Shown here piece after piece: positions 1 through 8,191 of a stretch of DNA of 33,823 bases. Under the pieces are notes generated by a model. That model was not told where the DNA came from. It did no database searches and worked only from the letters and a program-made list of their open reading frames with translations. A program made the position numbers and the translations under genes. Source of the stretch: Pseudomonas sp. (lineage in GTDB: Bacteria > Pseudomonadota > Gammaproteobacteria > Pseudomonadales > Pseudomonadaceae); contig SKFV01000016.1 in NCBI GenBank assembly GCA_007117785.1, positions 1 through 33,823 of the forward strand, in the 5' to 3' direction. The stretch's first letter is position 1. Every line of letters begins with the position of its first letter.

Positions 1-2
1 AG

Positions 3-29
3 TGAATCGCCCCTAGTTTCGTAGACACC
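3..29 (+). repeat. IS left terminal inverted repeat
   Basis: This begins with TGAATCGCCCC. It matches the reverse complement of 1207-1233 at 23 of 27 positions, and the first 11 bases are identical. Confidence 0.88.
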
Positions 30-64
30 TCCAGGCCTTATAATCGAGGCACCCAGGAGGTCCA

Positions 65-343
65 ATGAGCAACCCACGCTACACCGAAGAATTCAAAATC
101 GAAGCCGTCAAGCAGGTGGCAGACCGAGGCCATTCCGTTGCCGAGGTCGCCGCTCGATTAGGCGTGTCGGCACACAGCCTGTATCAATGGCTCAAGCGCT
201 ACGATAAGCCCACCGCCCAGCGACAGCAGGATGACGATCTCCAGGCTGAGAACCGGCGATTGAAGGCCGAGCTCAAACGCGTATCAGAAGAGCGCGATAT
301 ATTAAAAAAGGCCACCGCGTACTTCGCCAGAAAGTCCGACTGA
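65..343 (+). CDS. IS3-family transposase OrfA
   Basis: This 92-residue protein binds the inverted repeats and is the N-terminal part of the OrfAB transposase. Residues 1-50 form a transposase_8/HTH_21-type helix-turn-helix (EEFKIEAVKQV, then VAEVAARLGVSAHSLYQWLKRY). Residues 55-85 form a leucine-zipper-like coiled coil (LQAENRRLKAELKRVSEERDILKKA), typical of IS3 OrfA. A strong Shine-Dalgarno, AGGAGG at 55-60, supports the ATG at 65. The reading frame is intact. The A AAA AAG slippage site falls at codons 80-82, where a -1 shift leads into the orfB frame with no stop before 727. Confidence 0.9.
   Translation: MSNPRYTEEFKIEAVKQVADRGHSVAEVAARLGVSAHSLYQWLKRYDKPTAQRQQDDDLQAENRRLKAELKRVSEERDILKKATAYFARKSD
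304..310 (+). promoter_or_regulatory. programmed -1 ribosomal frameshift site (A AAA AAG)
   Basis: The heptamer AAAAAAG is in phase with orfA (tta aaa aag). orfB is in the -1 frame, and that frame is open from here until the amber codon at 727. This is the usual way IS3 elements make the OrfAB fusion. Any stimulatory stem-loop downstream was not assessed. Confidence 0.75.
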
Positions 344-366
344 GGTACGCGTTTATTCAGAGCCAA

Positions 367-1215
367 GTGGACAAATATCCCGTGCGCCCCCTGTGCAAGA
401 TGATGACAGTGCACCCCAGTGGTTACTATGCCTGGTGTCGCAACAAGCTATCTAACCGTGCTCGGGAAGATCAGCGCCTGTTGGGCCAGATAAAACACTC
501 ATGGCTTGAAAGCGGCGGCGTGTATGGCTATCGCAAAATTCATTTGGATCTTCGTGAAGCTGGCGAGACCTGCGGTAAGCACCGGGTAGCCCGGCTAATG
601 CGCGGCGAAGGACTGCGGTCTCAGTCCGGCTATCGGCGCCGTCGAGGCTACTACAGCGGTAAACCTGCTGTTGTCTCACCGAACCACCTAGATCGTCAGT
701 TTGAAGTGTCGGCGCCCAATGTTGCCTAGGTGACAGATATAACTTACATCCGCACCTACGAAGGCTGGCTGTATTTGTCCGTGGTTATCGACCTGTTCTC
801 TCGCCAGGTCGTTGGTTGGTCGATGAAGCCGCGCATGACTTCGGATTTGGCGCTGGACGCTCTGTTAGCGGCAGTATGGCGCCGTAAACCGTCAGGGTCC
901 GTAATGGTCCATTCGGATCAAGGTAGTCAATTCAGTAGCGGTGATTGGCAGAGCTTTCTGAAAGCGAATCATCTGGTGGGCAGCATGAGCCGCCGCGGGA
1001 ACTGCCATGACAACGCAGTCGCTGAAAGCTTCTTTCAATTACTCAAACGCGAGCGGATCAAGCGGCAGATCTATCCAACACGCGAAGCTGCAAGGCAGGA
1101 CGTGTTCAATTACATTGAGATGTTTTATAACCCAAGGCGCCGACACGGCACGAGTGGTGACCTATCACCGATCGAGTTCGAAAAGCGTCACTACCAGAGC
1201 CTGACGGGTGTCTAG
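367..1215 (+). pseudogene. IS3-family transposase OrfB (DDE integrase), interrupted by an amber codon
   Basis: This is the catalytic part of the transposase. The N-terminal HTH_21 segment (YGYRKIHLDL) ends at a TAG at 727-729. The same frame continues with TDITYIRT (first Asp), VHSDQGSQFSS (second Asp) and HDNAVAESFF (catalytic Glu). IS3 transposases usually have Trp at the position of the stop (NVAW-VTDITY), so the stop looks like a TGG-to-TAG change. The 3' piece could start at the GTG at 730, but it would lack the N-terminal region. The final TAG lies within the right inverted repeat. All three DDE residues remain, so suppression or reversion would restore the protein. The alternative is a base-calling error. 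Confidence 0.85.
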
Positions 1216-1233
1216 GATACCGGGGGCGATTCA
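1207..1233 (-). repeat. IS right terminal inverted repeat
   Basis: This is the inverted partner of 3-29, ending GGGGCGATTCA on the plus strand. It overlaps the orfB stop codon at 1213-1215. Confidence 0.88.
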
Positions 1234-1290
1234 TGGATCCGGATGATCAGCGTTTTGATTGACTGTTACTAGCTGTTTACCCGTGCCATT

Positions 1291-2526
1291 CTAGCTATCA
1301 GTCGGCTCAATAAACACCTGCTGTAGCCAGATCAAACTGTCCAGATACTCGCTGTTCAGGGTGTCAGAAACCGTTAGCTGGCGTCCTTCACGTTGTGCCA
1401 ACTCAAAGGCTTCAACCAACTTCAACAGCCGCCCCTGCGCCCCACTTCGCAGCAAAAGAGCCGCCTTCACTTCTGCAGTGAAAGGGATCATTTCCACCAG
1501 CTCCGCCATATCTACACCATGATAGCTGTCCATTAATGAAAAAAGACCCATCGCAAAGGCTTCACTTGGATCACATGACTGCAAACGCCTTGCAACCCGC
1601 TTACACATGGCAGCCCGCAAGAGCATTTGCTTGAGCTTTAGCGCAGACAGCGGAAAATTATTGGCCAGCAAGAGCTGGGTGATCATACTCTGCAGTTTAT
1701 CCAACCCCAACAACATACTGGCCTGACGCAAGCTGACGACTTCTCTGCGGCGCAGCGGCAAATTTTGGTTCGCTTGTCGCAAGACCAGCACTACCAAGTG
1801 CGGGTCCTGTGAGAGCAAGGCTTCAACCCGGCCAATATCGGGCTCGGCGCGGTAGAGTTCCTGCATCAAACCGAGGCGTGCAGCCAAATTTCCCTTACGG
1901 TTACGCAGGGGTGTGGGCACTTGGATGGCGGTAGAAAAAAAAGGTCCTTGCATCCAGTCCCCGCCGATAGCCAGCGCATGTTCATAATCAGTTTGCGTAT
2001 GGATATCGGCAACAAATAAACCAACGCCTTTCGGCGGCACAGGAGGAGTACCGCCTTGGGCAGGCGCATCGAACAGACTCAAGTAAATGTAATCACTGGC
2101 CTGTAAACCTATTTCTTCAATCTGTTGCGGGGTGAGTAACAGGCGGTAACCGGCTGCACGCAAGCCTTCAAGACAGGCACGATATTCGGCAAGGCTGGCC
2201 GGTGTATCCTCAAGCTTGAGCATGATTTGCTCTGCCGGAAAGTCGAGCACTGCCAGCTGACTCATTATCTGACAGGTCACACTCAAGATCAGCGTACGCT
2301 GCCCCACCAGATGCTGCAGACCCACCTCAAAGAAAGCTGCGGAACATGCTCGGGCAATCTTGCATTCAGGCGTTAGCATGGACCCCGCCACGCCATCGGC
2401 ATCGCGGTACAGCAATTCATCCGCGACATGACGAAACTCTCGGGTACATACCGGGTGCAGGAATATACTGTAGGCCGATTGCTCGCGGCCTGATGATTCT
2501 GTTGGGAATGACGATTCTGTGTGCAT
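1291..2526 (-). CDS. EAL-HDOD signalling protein with degenerate EAL domain (YuxH family)
   Basis: This is a cytoplasmic two-domain protein of 411 residues. Residues about 15-200 have an EAL-like fold in which the catalytic signature is lost: DELLYR stands where EALLR is expected, KLED replaces E(I/L)TE, YIYLSL replaces the LKID strand, and QGPFFS resembles the family's QGYFFS. It is therefore unlikely to hydrolyse c-di-GMP, though it might bind it. Residues about 205-390 form an HDOD domain (DPHLVVLVLRQAN, VVSLRQASMLLGLDKLQSM). YuxH-type EAL-HDOD proteins act as adaptors in c-di-GMP and motility control. The ATG at 2526 overlaps the TGA of the upstream kinase gene (TGATG), which suggests translational coupling; a GTG three bases earlier is the alternative start. 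It is the last gene of a seven-gene signalling operon and ends just before the IS. Confidence 0.85.
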   Translation of the reverse strand: MHTESSFPTESSGREQSAYSIFLHPVCTREFRHVADELLYRDADGVAGSMLTPECKIARACSAAFFEVGLQHLVGQRTLILSVTCQIMSQLAVLDFPAEQIMLKLEDTPASLAEYRACLEGLRAAGYRLLLTPQQIEEIGLQASDYIYLSLFDAPAQGGTPPVPPKGVGLFVADIHTQTDYEHALAIGGDWMQGPFFSTAIQVPTPLRNRKGNLAARLGLMQELYRAEPDIGRVEALLSQDPHLVVLVLRQANQNLPLRRREVVSLRQASMLLGLDKLQSMITQLLLANNFPLSALKLKQMLLRAAMCKRVARRLQSCDPSEAFAMGLFSLMDSYHGVDMAELVEMIPFTAEVKAALLLRSGAQGRLLKLVEAFELAQREGRQLTVSDTLNSEYLDSLIWLQQVFIEPTDS

Positions 2527-4961
2527 CACGTCAACGTCTGCTGTAGTTGTTGTAACTGTTGGACAAGCTGTCCCAGTTGAGCAGCCAATTGTTGTTGCAA
2601 GGAACGGAGTACAGCTTGATCAGCCGCCTGACCAGCGGCTTGCTGCAAGGCACCTGCTGTTGCCACCACAGGTTCAGCGCCAAAGGTACCCACCAATCCT
2701 TTCAGCGTATGTGCCAGGCGACCAGCCGCAGCGGTGTCTGTTGCGTTAAGGGCTTCGTCCAACTCGACGAGATAGCCGGGACCATCGCGGACAAACATCT
2801 CTATAACTGTCAATAACAGACTTTTGTCCCCTCCCAGCCGACCCAGCATTGCGGGTATGTCAAGCGGAGGCAAGTCAGCGACACTTTCATTATCTGCCTC
2901 CTGCTCTGCTGCCAACAACAGCGTTTCGATGCGCTCTTCATTAAGCGTAACGGCGATGTCTGCAGGCTCGTAACCCGGCACCAATCGAATGATTTCATCA
3001 ATCAGCAGATCACTATCAATCGGCTTGGCTATGTAACCTTGAAAGCCCGACGCAAGGTATTGCTCACGATCACCCTGCATGGCGTTGGCCGTTAGAGCAA
3101 TGATGGGCGTCGCAGCGCAATCGGCGTTTTTCTCAAGTTGGCGTATCTGTCTCAGTGCTTGCTGACCGTCCATGACGGGCATCATGATATCCATCAAGAT
3201 CAGATCAAAGCGACACTCAACAGCCGCTGCCACCGCCTGCTCGCCATTCAGGGCGATATGCGGCTCAATACCATATTTTTTTAACAGCGATTGCAACAGT
3301 GCCAGATTGATACTGTTGTCTTCCGCCACCAACACCTTCAAACCATGCAAGTTATGTATCCGCCGACCCATCGTGCGATCAGCAGGTGGCCCTTGCAATA
3401 CATGACGGATTTCTTCCAGCATTACCGGCTGTATAAGCAAGTCAAACTGGCTCGCGGCAAGATCAGTGCTGATATGCTCAGCGCGCTGATCAGTCGCGAT
3501 GACAACCAGCTGACAGCTAGCGAGTTGCGCATCCTCTCGAATGGCTCGCAAACACTGGGCCTGATCCATACCCGCCTGCAAGGGCCCGAGAAATACATGG
3601 GTAAAAGTCGCTGCCTTGGCTCGTCGCAGCATGAACAAAGCCTCTGGCCCACTGGTCGCCCATTCTGACCCGATACCCAAACGTTTCAACATGACCAGCA
3701 ATAACTGTTTCAGCCGCGGCTGATCGGTGACCAGCAAGACCCGTGGCTGAGAACCATCAAGCGCCTCAAAGGCAGACGCCTCTGACGCTATAGCCGTGGG
3801 CAGGCTGAAGGTGAAGGTAGTCCCATGGTCCGGCTCGCTGTGCAGGTGAATCTCACCGTCGAGCAAATCGCCAAGCCGGCGCGCAATCGTCAGGCCAAGA
3901 CCAGAACCCTCGTATTGTCGGTTACTGGCACTGTCAACCTGGGTAAAGGGTTGAAAAATACGCTCTTGCAACGCAGGATCAATGCCTATTCCGCTATCAG
4001 TCACCTGGAAAATCAACTTGCCCTGTTCCGGCTGAACCGTATCTGCCTGCCAATCCACTTGCAGGCGAACAAACCCGCTGTCGGTAAACTTGAGGGCGTT
4101 GCCCAACAAGTTGATCAGGATCTGGCGGATGCGCGCCGAATCGGTATATACCCAGGCCGGCAAACCAATATCGAGGTCGTAACTGAAATCCAGCTGTTTA
4201 TCCCAGGCCGTGGTGGCAAGGGATTTCATTATTTCCCCACACAAAGAAAGGATATCAACTGGCTCTTTGTTGATCGACAGATGGCCGGCTTCAATCTTGG
4301 ACAAGTCCAGCACGTCGTTGATGATATTCAGCAAATGCTCAGCAGAGCGCTTGGCTAACTGCAGTTGATGGTACTGCAGGTGATCTAGCTGGGTATCCAG
4401 CATCAGATTCAACATGCCTAACACGCCGTTCATCGGGGTGCGTATTTCATGGCTCATATTGGCCAGAAACTGGCTTTTGGCCTGGTTGGCCTCTTCAGCC
4501 AGGCTGATCTGACGCTTGAGTTCACGCTCGTATTGACAGGCCCGAATGGCATGGCTCAGCTTGACCATCAACTGCTGCAGAGAAACCTGCAGATCATGAT
4601 CCAGTTCCTGCAGCCGCTTTTCCAGCAACAACACACCAATATCTGGCAGTTCAAAGGCGTAAAACCAGCCGCTGGCGGTAGCATGCGTGCAGGGCAATGG
4701 CCCGCCTTCGGCAAGTCGCTGAAGGAGCGGGGCAAAATAATCACCGGACATAATGCGCCTCGGGATTGCCGCCAAGCACGCATAACCCACGCCAGCCGCG
4801 TTGACGCCATCATCATTGCTGACCAACACCTGAACGGCCGTACCGTTCAGAGAACGCAGCAGGGTTCGCAAGCTATCCTGCAACATCTGATCCAGATCCA
4901 GACTGTTCCCGATAGACAGGGCTATCTGATAGAGAACTTCGGTTTTTTCTACCGAGTGCAT
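2526..4961 (-). CDS. hybrid histidine kinase: HisKA-HATPase-pseudoREC-REC-Hpt, partner of FIST protein
   Basis: This 811-residue soluble phosphorelay kinase has no visible transmembrane segment. Residues 1-150 are a GAF-like input region. The HisKA H-box has His171 (MSHEIRTP) and is followed by an HATPase with DSGIGI (322-327) and GSGLGL (352-357). Residues about 406-515 resemble a receiver but carry VTDQ for the acidic pair and FLGPL for the acceptor strand, so there is no phosphorylatable Asp. A second receiver, about 541-660, is complete (AEDN, Asp591 in LILMD, Lys646). A C-terminal Hpt has His751 (LAHTLKG). The ATG at 4961 is preferred because AGAGG precedes it by 8 bases and it follows the FIST stop by 4 bases; a TTG at 4991 would lie inside the FIST gene. 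FIST genes paired with hybrid kinases are the NosP/NahK and VpsV/VpsS arrangement. It has all the modules for a four-step relay, BarA-like in its C-terminal half. Confidence 0.93.
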   Translation of the reverse strand: MHSVEKTEVLYQIALSIGNSLDLDQMLQDSLRTLLRSLNGTAVQVLVSNDDGVNAAGVGYACLAAIPRRIMSGDYFAPLLQRLAEGGPLPCTHATASGWFYAFELPDIGVLLLEKRLQELDHDLQVSLQQLMVKLSHAIRACQYERELKRQISLAEEANQAKSQFLANMSHEIRTPMNGVLGMLNLMLDTQLDHLQYHQLQLAKRSAEHLLNIINDVLDLSKIEAGHLSINKEPVDILSLCGEIMKSLATTAWDKQLDFSYDLDIGLPAWVYTDSARIRQILINLLGNALKFTDSGFVRLQVDWQADTVQPEQGKLIFQVTDSGIGIDPALQERIFQPFTQVDSASNRQYEGSGLGLTIARRLGDLLDGEIHLHSEPDHGTTFTFSLPTAIASEASAFEALDGSQPRVLLVTDQPRLKQLLLVMLKRLGIGSEWATSGPEALFMLRRAKAATFTHVFLGPLQAGMDQAQCLRAIREDAQLASCQLVVIATDQRAEHISTDLAASQFDLLIQPVMLEEIRHVLQGPPADRTMGRRIHNLHGLKVLVAEDNSINLALLQSLLKKYGIEPHIALNGEQAVAAAVECRFDLILMDIMMPVMDGQQALRQIRQLEKNADCAATPIIALTANAMQGDREQYLASGFQGYIAKPIDSDLLIDEIIRLVPGYEPADIAVTLNEERIETLLLAAEQEADNESVADLPPLDIPAMLGRLGGDKSLLLTVIEMFVRDGPGYLVELDEALNATDTAAAGRLAHTLKGLVGTFGAEPVVATAGALQQAAGQAADQAVLRSLQQQLAAQLGQLVQQLQQLQQTLT

Positions 4962-4965
4962 CGGG

Positions 4966-6123
4966 TCAACCTCTACCGGCGGTGTCTTCAATCAGACCGA
5001 CAACACAGGTTTTGTTATAAAAATCCAGATAGTCATTACCACTGTTAGCGATTTCACCCAGGGTAAGCGCTCCCACAACCCGCGCTTTGTGGCCACCCGA
5101 GACCGCTGACAACTCGTCCTGAATGCGTTCCTGGAGAAACAGCACCCTGGAGATACAGTCAACCACCACGGTAATCACCTCATCCGGGAGCCCGATCGCT
5201 GCTGCCTGATCTGTGGCGATTGTCCGTGCCAAGGCTGCCGCAGCAATCAATTGATCAGCCTGACCGTGCAGAACGCGGACAAAACACCCTTCGGGTACCT
5301 CGCCAACACATACCAGCCCGCCGTCAGCATCGACGGCAATCGGGTCACGCACGACCATTTCGTTACTGAGCTTGGTGATACCGAACGGATAAGATTTCGC
5401 GGTACTGAAAAAATCGTCCAGATCCAGGGTGATGCCGGCATGATTGGCAATCTGCTCACGGTACACATCGAGTGCTGGACGCCAGTCAAGGCTACGGATA
5501 ACCGTACCTTGTGCCTCGGTTACCTTGAAACTGCCCGAAACGGGTTGCCAGCCATGTGCCACACCCAGCGCACTGCGTCGTGGCAAGTTGATCAGTACTG
5601 CAGCATCTTCATACAAGCCCTCTGGCGTAAGTAGGCAGGGCTTCTGTACCAGGCTCAGGGATCCCGCACCCCCACCAATAATATTTTTGTCTAGTGCAAA
5701 GCAATCGAAAAGGGCGTCCAAAAGATGACCAATCTGACCGGAAAGGCCATCCACCCAGACCATAAGGGTACCCTTTTCTTCTCGCTGCCACTCTGTAGCC
5801 ACCTCATGCAGGCGTGCCTCGTTCTCAGCAAGTGCTGCGGCATCACTGATCTGCGACAGCAGGCAATACGCTACCTGCAATTGCAGTGCGATGCAGATAA
5901 AACCACGTTCATAGTGCTGATCCTGAAAAATGATCTGTGGGAAAATCGCACCCAAAACAGGCGTTGCAGTTGACTTCAACAACAGGTCAAGCTCAGCCGC
6001 GTCCCAGTCATTACCATCTGCAGCGATGACCAGTAACGTTTTCACATCAGGTGCTGCCAACAAGCAGTTCATTTCGCTACGCAGTGCGGCCATGGTGTGT
6101 TCGGGACAAAACTTAACGTGCAT
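4966..6123 (-). CDS. FIST-domain sensor protein, NosP/VpsV-like
   Basis: This is a soluble protein of 385 residues. The FIST domain spans about 25-215, including IGGGAGSLSL (149-158) and the ALGVAHGW stretch with His190. The FIST_C domain spans about 225-375, ending GEIANSGNDYLDFYN. Members of this family in P. aeruginosa (NosP) and V. cholerae (VpsV) have been reported to bind haem and nitric oxide and to control the autophosphorylation of a kinase encoded next to them. Here the next gene, 4 bases downstream, is a hybrid kinase, so the same role is likely. Haem or NO binding cannot be shown from sequence, and His190 is only a candidate axial ligand; other FIST proteins are thought to sense small metabolites. 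The ATG at 6123 has a strong AAGGAG five bases upstream. Confidence 0.88.
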   Translation of the reverse strand: MHVKFCPEHTMAALRSEMNCLLAAPDVKTLLVIAADGNDWDAAELDLLLKSTATPVLGAIFPQIIFQDQHYERGFICIALQLQVAYCLLSQISDAAALAENEARLHEVATEWQREEKGTLMVWVDGLSGQIGHLLDALFDCFALDKNIIGGGAGSLSLVQKPCLLTPEGLYEDAAVLINLPRRSALGVAHGWQPVSGSFKVTEAQGTVIRSLDWRPALDVYREQIANHAGITLDLDDFFSTAKSYPFGITKLSNEMVVRDPIAVDADGGLVCVGEVPEGCFVRVLHGQADQLIAAAALARTIATDQAAAIGLPDEVITVVVDCISRVLFLQERIQDELSAVSGGHKARVVGALTLGEIANSGNDYLDFYNKTCVVGLIEDTAGRG

Positions 6124-6142
6124 GGATACTCCTTAAGTGCCG

Positions 6143-8191
6143 TCACAATGACCGGCGGCTGGCCAGCAGATTGACAAGGTCTGCTGGTAATAGCGGGCGA
6201 GCAAGCAAATAGCCTTGAATGAAATCGACCCCAAGGGCATCCAGATAGTCCCGTTGCCGTTCGGTTTCTACTCCCTCGGCTAGGCACGCTATGCCGGTGC
6301 TTTCGCAGAAACTGGTAATGGCCCGGATAATAGCCCGGCTACCCTTGCTGTCGGTGATTCCCGTGACAAAGGTGCGATCTATCTTCAGTACATCGTGGGG
6401 GAATTGCAGCAAGTATTCCATGGAGGAGTAGCCAACGCCGAAGTCATCTATGGCAATCCGGAAGCCTTCTTGTTTGAGGGCTTGTAAATGAGACAGGGCC
6501 AGCGTGGGATTGGTCATTGCCATGCTTTCAGTGATTTCTACCTCCAAAAGGGTAGGTGAGCAGTTTTCTTCTGCACACAAGGTCAGCATTCGACTGACCA
6601 GATCATGGTCGTTGAACTGAGTTGCCGACAGATTGATAGCTACCACCATATGCAACCCCTCGGACGCCCAGGCTAAAGCCTGTCGACTGGCGGTACGCAA
6701 CACCCAGTCACCGAACTCGGTCATCAACCCCATACTTTCCAGCAGCGGAATGAACCGGTCAGGTCCCAGCAAGCCTCTGTCCGGATGCTGCCAGCGCGCC
6801 AGCGCCTCAACACTGGAAATGCATCCGTCGGCAAGACTCTCCTGCGGTTGATACAGCAGGAAAAACTCATTTCGGTCAAAAGCAAGCCGCAGGTCTTCTT
6901 CCAGCGCAAGCAAGCCCGCTCCATCCTGTCCTACCAGCCCCTGATCGCTCATCAGTGATAAACGCCCTCCCGGCGTCACCTGAGCCTTGGCTCTGACAGC
7001 CTGCTGCAACAAGGCATCCGCCCGAATGCCAGGCTCACTCAAGGCAAAACCACCCTTGAAGTTCAAGCTGACCATTTGACGCTGCAACTGCCAGGTTTCC
7101 TCCAAAGGTTTAAGCTGTGCTGCAAGCCAGTTCTGGGTCCTGGCAATATCAACGGGTAAGAGGCTGGCAAAAATGAAGCAGTCGGCCTCAAGGCGCGCCA
7201 GCAAATGCTCTTTGGGTAAGGTATCGGCCAGCTTTTGCGCCACCATGATCAACAACTGGTCACCGGCTTCAGAACCCAATGCATCGTTGATGCGTTGCAT
7301 TCGGGCAATATCAAGTGCCACCACCACCCAGACATCTTCTGTCTCACAGGTCGACAGAATCTGCTCAAGCTGACTGATGAACAGTCGCCGTTTAGCTAAC
7401 CCCGTCAAATTGTCATGTTCCGCCAGATAAGCAATCTGCTGATCCTTGCTACGCTGCTCGGTAATGTCCTGAAAGGCCCCCGAGATCACCAGAGGATCAA
7501 GTGCATTGTCCGCCATCAAGCGAAGATGACGAATGGTCTTTCCCTTACCAAGTTGGACCTCAGTATCAAGGGTGCTACCACTGCTCACGGCAGCCTGTAA
7601 CATCATGGTCAGTTTATGTAATTGTTCCGTGGTCAATAGATCCGCCAGATCGCTGCGCTTTTCCGGCAAGCAATCCAAGCCTAATAACTCGTGGGCGTCC
7701 GCTGAAAACTGCAGATCTCCGGTATGCATGTTAATACGCCAGAAACCCAGCCGAGCCAGTCGACAAGCCGTATTCTGGTCGTGATAGGCACGATTGAGTT
7801 CATTCGCCTGAAAGGTTGCACGTAGGGCATAGCGCACGCGCTGGTTTAGCAACGGAAGATTGATGGGCTTGCTGATAAAATCGGTTGCACCGGCATTGAA
7901 CGCAGCATTGACGGACTCAATATCATCGTGACCGGTCAACATGATGATGGGTAGTTGTGGACGTATCGCATGCAAAGGTTGACAGGCGGTAAAGCCATCC
8001 ATGACCGGCATACTCACATCCATCAGCACCAGATGAAAGTTGTGATCACGACTAAAAGCAAGCGCCTGCTCACCGTTTTCCGCCTCGGAAACCGCATAAC
8101 CCTGACTTTGCAAGCCACGCACCAGCAGGGTTCGCAACATCGGCTCATCGTCGACCACCAGCAATGACAGGCCGCTCTTTTCTGACGTCAT
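6143..8191 (-). CDS. REC-PAS-GGDEF(degenerate)-EAL protein, predicted c-di-GMP phosphodiesterase
   Basis: This 682-residue soluble response regulator starts with a receiver (DD at 14-15, Asp58, Lys108). A PAS domain follows at about 145-245 and leads into a GGDEF fold at about 255-420. The active-site loop there reads LEADC (334-338) instead of GGDEF, so cyclase activity is not expected; such domains often bind GTP and tune the EAL domain. The EAL domain (about 430-675) keeps EAL (462-464), NLSATQ, EITES, DDFGVGYSS, LKID and EGVET, the metal- and substrate-binding set, so phosphodiesterase activity is predicted. It sits between the two hybrid kinase genes, and either kinase could phosphorylate it. 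Its ATG overlaps the TGA of the upstream kinase (ATGA). Its layout recalls HnoB of the Shewanella NO network. Confidence 0.92.
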   Translation of the reverse strand: MTSEKSGLSLLVVDDEPMLRTLLVRGLQSQGYAVSEAENGEQALAFSRDHNFHLVLMDVSMPVMDGFTACQPLHAIRPQLPIIMLTGHDDIESVNAAFNAGATDFISKPINLPLLNQRVRYALRATFQANELNRAYHDQNTACRLARLGFWRINMHTGDLQFSADAHELLGLDCLPEKRSDLADLLTTEQLHKLTMMLQAAVSSGSTLDTEVQLGKGKTIRHLRLMADNALDPLVISGAFQDITEQRSKDQQIAYLAEHDNLTGLAKRRLFISQLEQILSTCETEDVWVVVALDIARMQRINDALGSEAGDQLLIMVAQKLADTLPKEHLLARLEADCFIFASLLPVDIARTQNWLAAQLKPLEETWQLQRQMVSLNFKGGFALSEPGIRADALLQQAVRAKAQVTPGGRLSLMSDQGLVGQDGAGLLALEEDLRLAFDRNEFFLLYQPQESLADGCISSVEALARWQHPDRGLLGPDRFIPLLESMGLMTEFGDWVLRTASRQALAWASEGLHMVVAINLSATQFNDHDLVSRMLTLCAEENCSPTLLEVEITESMAMTNPTLALSHLQALKQEGFRIAIDDFGVGYSSMEYLLQFPHDVLKIDRTFVTGITDSKGSRAIIRAITSFCESTGIACLAEGVETERQRDYLDALGVDFIQGYLLARPLLPADLVNLLASRRSL

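Larger units (their letters stand above)
3..1233 (+). mobile_element. IS3-family insertion sequence, about 1.23 kb, probably inactive
   Basis: A complete-looking IS is bounded by 27-bp imperfect terminal inverted repeats that match at 23 of 27 positions. It holds the IS3-type pair of genes: orfA with a helix-turn-helix, and orfB with a DDE integrase core in the -1 frame. An A AAA AAG slippage site joins them. orfB contains an internal TAG, so full transposase cannot be made without suppression. Only two bases of left flank (ag) are in the window. They do not fit a 3-, 4- or 5-bp duplication of the right flank (tggat), so no target-site duplication is supported. It lies 57 bp beyond the stop codon of the neighbouring EAL-HDOD gene, which it did not disrupt. 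The subgroup (IS3/IS51-like) is a guess from the OrfA sequence. Confidence 0.93.
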
